DNA from: Vicinamibacteria bacterium
GTDB taxonomy: Bacteria > Acidobacteriota > Vicinamibacteria > Vicinamibacterales > 2-12-FULL-66-21
Direction of reading: 5' to 3'
Assembly (NCBI GenBank): GCA_025937075.1
Contig: JAICSD010000120.1
Span: forward strand, 1-10,413
DNA: 10,413 bases
The first letter of the stretch is position 1; every line of letters begins with the position of its first letter. The translations under genes and the position numbers were made by a program. The notes below the pieces were generated by a model, which was given only the letters and a program-made list of their open reading frames with translations, had not been told where the DNA came from and ran no database searches. This document shows, piece by piece, positions 5,713 through 10,413 of this stretch.

Positions 5713-7470
5713 TCACTTCCCCTTCTGCGTGAGCTGGAACGGCTGGCTGGCGATTGTGAGCGTGGCGGCGCGAGCCGGCCCGTCGTTCGCCTGGACGGCG
5801 ATCGTCACCACACCGTTGCCCGTGCCGGTCGCGCCATCCGCGATAGTGGCCCATGACACGGGACTGCTCGCCGTCCACGCGCAACCGGGATCAGCGGTGA
5901 CGTTGACGGTGATGTGGTCGGGGCCTTTGCCCGCGTCGTAAAACGTCGGCTTGATCGCGTACGTGCAGACGCCGGCCTGCTGCACCGTGAACGCCTGGCC
6001 GGCAATCGTTACGACCGTAGATCGCGCCGGGCCGGTGTTCGCGTCGATTGTGAGGTGCACGAGACCGTTCCCGGTTCCTGACGCTCCCGACGCCACCGTC
6101 ACCCAGGGTGCGCCGCTCGCGGCCGTCCACGCGCATGTCGTTCCCGCGGTGACGGTCACGTCGACGGCGTCCGCAGCCAGGCCGGCGGTATACGAGGCCG
6201 GATTGATTGCGTAGCTGCACGTCGCCCCGGCCGCTTGCTGGACCGCAAGAGTCGCGGATCCGACGAGCACGGTTCCGCTGCGCGCGTCTGCGGTATTCGC
6301 GGCGATGGTCAGCTTGAAGGTGCCGTTGCCGGCGCCGGATCGCGGGTCCGCAATCGTGATCCACGGCACGCTGCTGGTCGCTTCCCACTGGCATCCATCC
6401 GCTGCAGTGACCGCAACTGTGCTGTCCTGCGCGTCGCTCGTGACGTTGAGGGACGGCGGCGTGAGCTGATAGGTACAGGCCGGCGCCGCCGGGGCGGCCT
6501 GAGTAATCGTGAGGGTGCGGCCAGCGACAACGATCGTGCCCGTGCGCGCAACGCCTGTATTTGGCGCGACCGTCGCGACCACGGCACCGGATCCCGAACC
6601 CGCGGCACCGGTCGAGATCGTGATCCACGGAACGTTGCTCGTGCTCGACCAGGCGCATCCGGCGGCGGCCGTGACGGTCAGGTGCACGTCGCCGCCCGCA
6701 GCGTCGATGGATGCGCTGATTGGCGCCACCGTGACCGTGCACGCGGGCGGCGGTGGCGAGGGCGGAGGCGGCGGGGTCGGCTCAGGTGTTGGAGTTGGCG
6801 GCGGTGGGGGAATGGGCGTTGTCACGCCTGCCTGCTGGACCGTCGCCTGCGCGTCGCCCACGATGATGTTGCCGGCGCGCACCGCGGGACCGGTATTCGC
6901 GGGGACGACAACACGGATCGTCGCGCTGCCCGTTCCGCTGGACGGCGACACTCCAGCGATCCAGTCAGCGTTGCCCTTTGCCGTCCACTGGCATCCCGGC
7001 GTGGCGGTCACGGCGAAGGAGACGTCGCCGCCCGGCGCATCAACCGTGGCGGTTGCAGGCGACACCGAATATTTGCAGGGAGCCGCAGCCTGGACGACGT
7101 TCACCGACTCGCTGGATACGACAACCTGCGCCTGTCGCGACGTGCCGTTCGGGTTCGGCTGAACCGAATAGTCGATGTTCGCGGGTCCCTGCCCGCTGGT
7201 GGAGGAGAGCGACACCCACGCTGCGCTCGTTGTTGCGGACCACGAGCACTCACGCTCGGAATTTACCGTGAGGCTCCCGGTCCCGCCAGACGAGGGCAGC
7301 TCCGAGGCGTTGTTCGAGAGCGTGACCTGACACTTGATCGCGGTCGGCCCGGTGACGTTCGTCGAGGCGGACGATCCGCAGGCGATCGGAAGTACCGCGC
7401 CACAGGCGACGAAGACCGCCAGCATCAACGGACGCGCGAAACGCACGCCGGTTACGTACCTTGTGACCAT
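5713..7470 (-). CDS. Six-domain BACON-repeat surface lipoprotein
   Basis: From the ATG at 7470 the product has 585 residues. A basic n-region and hydrophobic segment end in AVLPIAC(31)GSS, an imperfect lipobox, so it is probably an outer-membrane or surface lipoprotein. Six domains of about 84-88 residues follow, starting near 47, 131, 244, 332, 418 and 502. Each has Cys, then 27 residues, then Cys-x-Trp, a W(I/V/A) strand, an (S/A)GxG(N/S)G turn, and a closing VQQA or ITQA strand. This is the BACON pattern, a beta-sandwich fold linked to carbohydrate or mucin binding and adhesion. A Pro-rich linker (about 217-242) separates domains 2 and 3. An upstream GTG at 7509 would add 13 residues, but these only lengthen the n-region. 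No strong ribosome binding site is seen at either start. The ligand is unknown. Confidence 0.88.
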   Translation of the reverse strand: MVTRYVTGVRFARPLMLAVFVACGAVLPIACGSSASTNVTGPTAIKCQVTLSNNASELPSSGGTGSLTVNSERECSWSATTSAAWVSLSSTSGQGPANIDYSVQPNPNGTSRQAQVVVSSESVNVVQAAAPCKYSVSPATATVDAPGGDVSFAVTATPGCQWTAKGNADWIAGVSPSSGTGSATIRVVVPANTGPAVRAGNIIVGDAQATVQQAGVTTPIPPPPPTPTPEPTPPPPPSPPPPACTVTVAPISASIDAAGGDVHLTVTAAAGCAWSSTSNVPWITISTGAAGSGSGAVVATVAPNTGVARTGTIVVAGRTLTITQAAPAAPACTYQLTPPSLNVTSDAQDSTVAVTAADGCQWEATSSVPWITIADPRSGAGNGTFKLTIAANTADARSGTVLVGSATLAVQQAAGATCSYAINPASYTAGLAADAVDVTVTAGTTCAWTAASGAPWVTVASGASGTGNGLVHLTIDANTGPARSTVVTIAGQAFTVQQAGVCTYAIKPTFYDAGKGPDHITVNVTADPGCAWTASSPVSWATIADGATGTGNGVVTIAVQANDGPARAATLTIASQPFQLTQKGK

Positions 7471-7509
7471 CGCCGTGCGACGAACCCACCCAGGGCGCAG
7501 AACCGCCAC

Positions 7510-7637
7510 GAATATGCAAGTTGCACGACCTCGTCGGAGTGCGCAGCGCGGTCAACCTGGATGAGCTGGCGGCTTGACAGTACGCCGTACGAGTACTAGA
7601 GATAGGAAGGCGTGCTCACAAAGGAGGTTCTCGGATC
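7510..7637. other. Divergent intergenic region between BACON and cytochrome genes
   Basis: The 128 bp hold the plus-strand promoter and the ribosome binding site AAGGAGG (7621-7627, 10 nt before the ATG) of the cytochrome gene. For the minus-strand BACON gene I see only a TTGACC-like -35 (7550-7555) without a matching -10, so its promoter is unresolved. Confidence 0.4.
7574..7602 (+). promoter_or_regulatory. Promoter of the cytochrome c lipoprotein gene
   Basis: A perfect -35 TTGACA (7574-7579) is followed, after 17 bp, by the weak -10 TAGAGA (7597-7602). The spacer holds GTAC three times (GTAC-GCC-GTAC-GA-GTAC, 7580-7596). The first two form an inverted repeat that could bind a regulator between the promoter elements. 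Confidence 0.4.
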
Positions 7638-8264
7638 ATGACTCGTCAGTTCTGGACGAAGGCGATGGGCGTTGCGTCGGCCGTGCTCGGTGCGGCCGTC
7701 CTGGTCGGGTGCGGTTCGTCGGCAAACAGCGCGCAGAACTCCGGCACGTCGGCAAGTGCGACCCCGTCGACCGCTGAATCGCAGTCGCCGGTCGAGCGCG
7801 GGAAGTATCTGGTCACGGTGGTCGGCTGCAACGATTGCCACACGCCGAAGATCATGGGCCCGAATGGTCCGGCGCCCGACACATCGAAGCTCCTGTCCGG
7901 CCACCCGGAAGGCATGCGAATGCCTCCGCCTCCGCAGCTCCCGCCCGACGGCCCGTGGGCGATCACCGTCGCTCCGACGCTGACCGCATGGAGCGGCCCG
8001 TGGGGCGTGTCGTTCGCGGCAAACCTGACGCCGGACAAGAACACGGGCCTCGGCATCTGGACCGAGGACATGTTTGTCAAGGCGATCCGCACCGGAAAGC
8101 ACATGGGGACGTCACGGCCCATCCTGCCGCCAATGCCCTGGCAGGAGCTGTCACACATGACGGATACCGACCTGAAGGCGATTTTCGCGTATCTGCAGAC
8201 GATTCCGCCTGTGGCCAATCACGTGCCGGACCCCATCCCACCGAAATCGCACGGGAACAGCTGA
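7638..8264 (+). CDS. Monohaem cytochrome c lipoprotein
   Basis: The 208-aa product begins with a lipoprotein signal ending in the lipobox LVGC (Cys25), followed by a Ser/Thr/Ala-rich tether (about 26-52). The cytochrome c domain starts at VERGKYLVTVVGCNDCHTPK. The haem site is Cys64-x-x-Cys67-His68, and the distal ligand is probably Met166 in ILPPMPWQELSHMTD. This is followed by the typical C-terminal helix DLKAIFAYLQTIPPV (178-192). A Pro-rich insert (94-106) and a long segment between the haem site and the Met ligand make it longer than simple cytochromes c. It should carry single electrons at the periplasmic face of a membrane. Its ribosome binding site is strong. It is followed at 70 bp by the kinase gene on the same strand, which has its own promoter, so co-transcription is possible but not required. 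The redox partner is unknown. Confidence 0.9.
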   Translation: MTRQFWTKAMGVASAVLGAAVLVGCGSSANSAQNSGTSASATPSTAESQSPVERGKYLVTVVGCNDCHTPKIMGPNGPAPDTSKLLSGHPEGMRMPPPPQLPPDGPWAITVAPTLTAWSGPWGVSFAANLTPDKNTGLGIWTEDMFVKAIRTGKHMGTSRPILPPMPWQELSHMTDTDLKAIFAYLQTIPPVANHVPDPIPPKSHGNS

Positions 8265-8286
8265 GGCGCAGATCCTGACCGGCCGA

Positions 8287-8316
8287 TTGACAGGGGTGCA
8301 ACCCGGTCAATACACT
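8287..8316 (+). promoter_or_regulatory. Kinase promoter overlapped by a 24-bp palindrome
   Basis: TTGACA (8287-8292) and TACACT (8311-8316) with an 18-bp spacer form a good sigma-70-type promoter. The bases 8287-8310 form an inverted repeat. The left half is TTGACAGGGGTG; the complement of the right half is TTGACCGGGTTG, so 10 of 12 pairs match, with no spacer between halves. Transcription would start near 8323, giving a leader of only about 12 nt before the ATG at 8335. A dimeric regulator bound here would block the -35 element. Confidence 0.55.
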
Positions 8317-8334
8317 CAGGATCTTCCCGACATC

Positions 8335-10317
8335 ATGATCGGCCGAACTATCGGTAAGTACCGCATCCTCGAACGCATCGGGCGCGGCGGCATGGGCACC
8401 GTTTATCGGGCCATCGACCAGACGCTGGAGCGCGAAGTCGCGATCAAGGTGCTCAACGCAGAGGTCACCGAGCCCGAAGCGCTCAAGCGCTTCCGGATCG
8501 AAGCGATCACGCTCGCGCGTCTGCAGCATCCGGCAATCGCCACCCTCTTCGAGCTGACCGAAGACGATGGCAACCTGCTGATGGTGATGGAGTTCGTCCG
8601 CGGCGAGACGCTTCAGAAACTCGCCGAACGGATGGGGCGGGTGCCGCCGGATTTCGCCGCGCAATTGTGCAATCAGGCGCTCGACGGGCTCTGGCACGCG
8701 CACCGCGCCGGCATCGTCCATCGCGATCTCAAGCCGGGCAATCTGATGGTGACCGGCGACGGCATCGTCAAAGTGATGGACTTCGGGATCGCGCGCATCA
8801 CGGGCTCCGAGCACCTGACCTCTGACGGCTTCACGATGGGCACCCCGGCCTACATGGCGCCTGAGCAGGTGCGCGGTGAAGAAGTCGATGCGCGTTCGGA
8901 CATCTACGCGATGGGTGTCGTGCTCTATCGCCTGTGGACGGGACAACTCCCGTTTCAGGGAGAGACGCCGTTCGAGATTGCGCACCGCCAGCTGAACGAA
9001 GCGCCGCCGCCGCTCAAGGATGTCGCGCCGGATCTGCCGTCGTGGTGCGATCTCGTGTTGTCGCGCGCCATAGCGAAGAATCCATCGGAACGCTATCAGA
9101 CGGCGCTCGAGTTCAAGAACGCGCTCGCCACCGCGGCGACATTCATGTCCCTCGACGACGTTGCGACCGTTACGCTGCGCACACCGCGCGCCGTGATGCT
9201 GCCCACGCTGACGCCATCGAGGCCGGTCTCGACGGATTCCTCGCGCGCGGCCCCGGCGTCCCAGCCATCGCGCGCGCAGGAGGTCGTCTCGACGCCTCGC
9301 AGTACGAGTGCGGCGCAGCCGGCCGCGGCGCCGCCGATGATCACCTCGCCGAGTGCGACCGTCCCAGTCGGCACGCCGGCGGCCGGCACGGCCCAAACAC
9401 CGGTTGCTCAGCCTGCGAGCGGACCGGTCACGGCAACCCCGCCGACCACGGGTCGGACGGTCGTGATCTCGCCGCGGCATGTGTTCGCGGGCGTCACGTC
9501 GTTGATGATCGTCCTCGTCGTGCTGGCGATCGGCACCGTACTGGCGGTAAAGCGGATTCAGCAGCAGAAGCTCGTGGCCGAGCAGGCGGCGGCAACGACG
9601 ACGGTTGCGCCGCCATCGCCCCCGGCGGCACCAACCGCTCCGGCGCCCCCGCAAGCCGACGCTTCGACGCCGTCTTCAGGGTCGGCAGCCGCTGCCACAC
9701 CCGATGTCCCCTCCCCCGCAGCACCGCCACCCGTCGCGTCGCCGGCTCCTGCGTCGGCTCCTGCGAAAGCTGCAGGGACCACGGTGGGAAAGGCGGCCGC
9801 CGGCGTTCCGGCGGGAGTCCAGGCGAACGGGAAATCGCCCGCACCTTCGACAACTCCGCTGCCCGCGAAACCGCTTCCGTCTCCGTCGCCTCCAACTGGT
9901 AGCCCGGCGCCCGCTGCGGACACGCTGCCGCCCGTGTCGTTCGACAAGGTGAAGCTTCTGGTCGTCGAAGGCGACAAAGCGCGTGAGGACGATGCGGAGT
10001 TGCGCTTCGCGAACGGGACGGTGCAGATTCTCGGCGCGTCGGACCGCGTCATCGGCTCCATTCCGTATCAGAGCGTCCACACGGTGACGTCGACGCGTTC
10101 GAAGCAGCCGCGCTGGCGCGGCCCGGATGGTGCCGTCGTGGACGCGAAGATGTCGTCCGGCGCGTTCGGGTTCCTGAAGTCGGATCGCAACTGGGTCGGG
10201 CTCGTGACGCCGTCGGCGGCGTATGTGTTCCGGGTGGACGATGGCGATCTGCAGAAGCTGACGGAGACGGTGACGAAGCGCACGGGAGCGAGGCTGGTCA
10301 GGATGGCGGGGAAATAG
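8335..10317 (+). CDS. Transmembrane Ser/Thr protein kinase with extracytoplasmic C-terminal domain
   Basis: From the ATG at 8335 the protein has 660 residues. The cytoplasmic Hanks-type kinase domain (about 9-270) has the glycine loop IGRGGMG (15-21), Lys38 in VAIKVL, Glu56, the catalytic loop HRDLKPGN (129-136, Asp131), DFG (149-151), and GTPAYMAPEQ (169-178) in the activation segment. All catalytic residues are present, so it should be active. A Thr/Pro/Ala-rich juxtamembrane region (about 280-380) with many possible autophosphorylation sites precedes one membrane helix (about 383-405, FAGVTSLMIVLVVLAIGTVL). Outside the membrane, about 125 Pro/Ala-rich residues lead to a globular end domain (about 533-660). 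That domain has the pattern SIPYQSVHTVTSTRSKQPRW and LTETVTKRTGARLV, which resembles bacterial PH-like domains. An upstream TTG at 8287 is in frame but lies inside the promoter, so I reject it as the start. The ribosome binding site is weak (CAGGA). Confidence 0.93.
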   Translation: MIGRTIGKYRILERIGRGGMGTVYRAIDQTLEREVAIKVLNAEVTEPEALKRFRIEAITLARLQHPAIATLFELTEDDGNLLMVMEFVRGETLQKLAERMGRVPPDFAAQLCNQALDGLWHAHRAGIVHRDLKPGNLMVTGDGIVKVMDFGIARITGSEHLTSDGFTMGTPAYMAPEQVRGEEVDARSDIYAMGVVLYRLWTGQLPFQGETPFEIAHRQLNEAPPPLKDVAPDLPSWCDLVLSRAIAKNPSERYQTALEFKNALATAATFMSLDDVATVTLRTPRAVMLPTLTPSRPVSTDSSRAAPASQPSRAQEVVSTPRSTSAAQPAAAPPMITSPSATVPVGTPAAGTAQTPVAQPASGPVTATPPTTGRTVVISPRHVFAGVTSLMIVLVVLAIGTVLAVKRIQQQKLVAEQAAATTTVAPPSPPAAPTAPAPPQADASTPSSGSAAAATPDVPSPAAPPPVASPAPASAPAKAAGTTVGKAAAGVPAGVQANGKSPAPSTTPLPAKPLPSPSPPTGSPAPAADTLPPVSFDKVKLLVVEGDKAREDDAELRFANGTVQILGASDRVIGSIPYQSVHTVTSTRSKQPRWRGPDGAVVDAKMSSGAFGFLKSDRNWVGLVTPSAAYVFRVDDGDLQKLTETVTKRTGARLVRMAGK

Positions 10318-10379
10318 GTTCTCGGGTTCTTGGGTTCTCAGGTTCTCGGGTTGGTTCTGGAGTTCTCGGTTCTCGGGTT
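10318..10379 (+). repeat. GGTTCTC(G) heptamer/octamer tandem repeat
   Basis: About eight units of 7-8 bp related to GGTTCTCG start immediately after the kinase stop codon. Variants include GGGTTCTT, AGGTTCTC and GAGTTCTC. The tract is non-coding and of the same style as the tracts at 2059-2127 and 5656-5697. Confidence 0.8.
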
Positions 10380-10394
10380 ACTGCGAAGCTGTAG

Positions 10395-10413
10395 GGCGGC
10401 CCTTTACGGGCCG
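10395..10413. repeat. GGCGGCCC palindrome, truncated by the window end
   Basis: GGCGGCCC (10395-10402), centre TTTAC, then GGGCCG to the window edge. This is the reverse complement of the copy at 5016-5036, including the centre GTAAA, and the flanking GTAG matches CTAC next to the copy at 4961. It is a further member of the dispersed palindrome family. Confidence 0.75.

Noticed and set aside
5698..5716. GTGAG/CTCAC inverted repeat at the stop codon of the BACON gene as a terminator
   Set aside because: The stem is only 5 bp with a 9-nt loop and no T-run follows; it could easily be chance.
7471..7509. GTG at 7509 as the start of the BACON lipoprotein
   Set aside because: It adds only a longer basic stretch before the signal sequence and has no ribosome binding site; the ATG at 7470 already gives a complete signal. 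It cannot be excluded.
6235..7599. Plus-strand open frame (454 codons) opposite the BACON gene
   Set aside because: Its product is rich in Arg and Gly and has no family signal, while the minus strand encodes six regular BACON domains.
8287..8334. TTG at 8287 as an upstream start for the kinase
   Set aside because: The codon is part of the -35 hexamer and the palindrome, has no ribosome binding site, and the added 16 residues precede the usual kinase N-terminus.
8077..9654. Long minus-strand open frame (525 codons) opposite the kinase and cytochrome genes
   Set aside because: It is Arg-rich low-complexity sequence typical of the antisense frame of GC-rich genes, has no recognisable domain, and covers two genes with clear motifs.

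Overview
The window reads as high-GC chromosomal DNA from a free-living Gram-negative bacterium. My best inference is Acidobacteriota, probably near the Vicinamibacterales (subdivision 6). The reasons are the secreted M16 peptidase pair, a BACON-repeat lipoprotein, a Pro/Ala-rich membrane Ser/Thr kinase, and intergenic heptamer tracts and GGCGGCCC palindromes of a kind I associate with that group. This rests on family knowledge, not on a database search. I see no phage genes, transposase or CRISPR array.

Layout, left to right. A tRNA-Lys(CUU) gene lies on the minus strand (64-136) with its own -10 element. Next, on the plus strand, is an unusual 322-aa protein holding only domains III, IV and V of elongation factor G (235-1203), without the GTPase domain and domain II. 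It converges, 9 bp away, on dapB (1213-2016, minus), a lysine/diaminopimelate gene with a variant catalytic motif. A run of about ten GCGGCGT-type heptamers separates dapB from a two-gene M16 peptidase operon (2127-4927, minus, 4-bp ATGA overlap). The upstream gene carries the zinc motif HLFEH. The downstream gene has lost it but keeps the Arg/Tyr pair that the first lacks, so the two probably form one heterodimeric envelope peptidase. A hairpin directly before the operon start and a 55-bp tandem duplication built of GGCGGCCC palindromes fill the next gap.

Further right are a small secreted protein of unknown function (5108-5566, minus) with a good promoter and ribosome binding site, and then a heptamer tract of GTTGGGA. 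A six-domain BACON surface lipoprotein (5713-7470, minus) follows, with a Cys-X27-Cys pair in every domain. Divergent from it is a plus-strand pair: a monohaem cytochrome c lipoprotein (7638-8264), and a transmembrane Ser/Thr kinase (8335-10317) whose promoter overlaps a 24-bp near-perfect palindrome and whose extracytoplasmic end is a possible PH-like domain. The window ends in GGTTCTC-type repeats and a further, truncated copy of the GGCGGCCC palindrome.

Taken together, most genes act in the cell envelope: M16 peptidases, a BACON adhesin or binding protein, a small secreted protein, a lipoprotein cytochrome and a sensor kinase. The points most worth pursuing are the stand-alone EF-G translocation module, the split-active-site M16 pair, the palindromic operator candidate at the kinase promoter, and the pattern that three different heptamer/octamer tracts each lie just beyond a stop codon.
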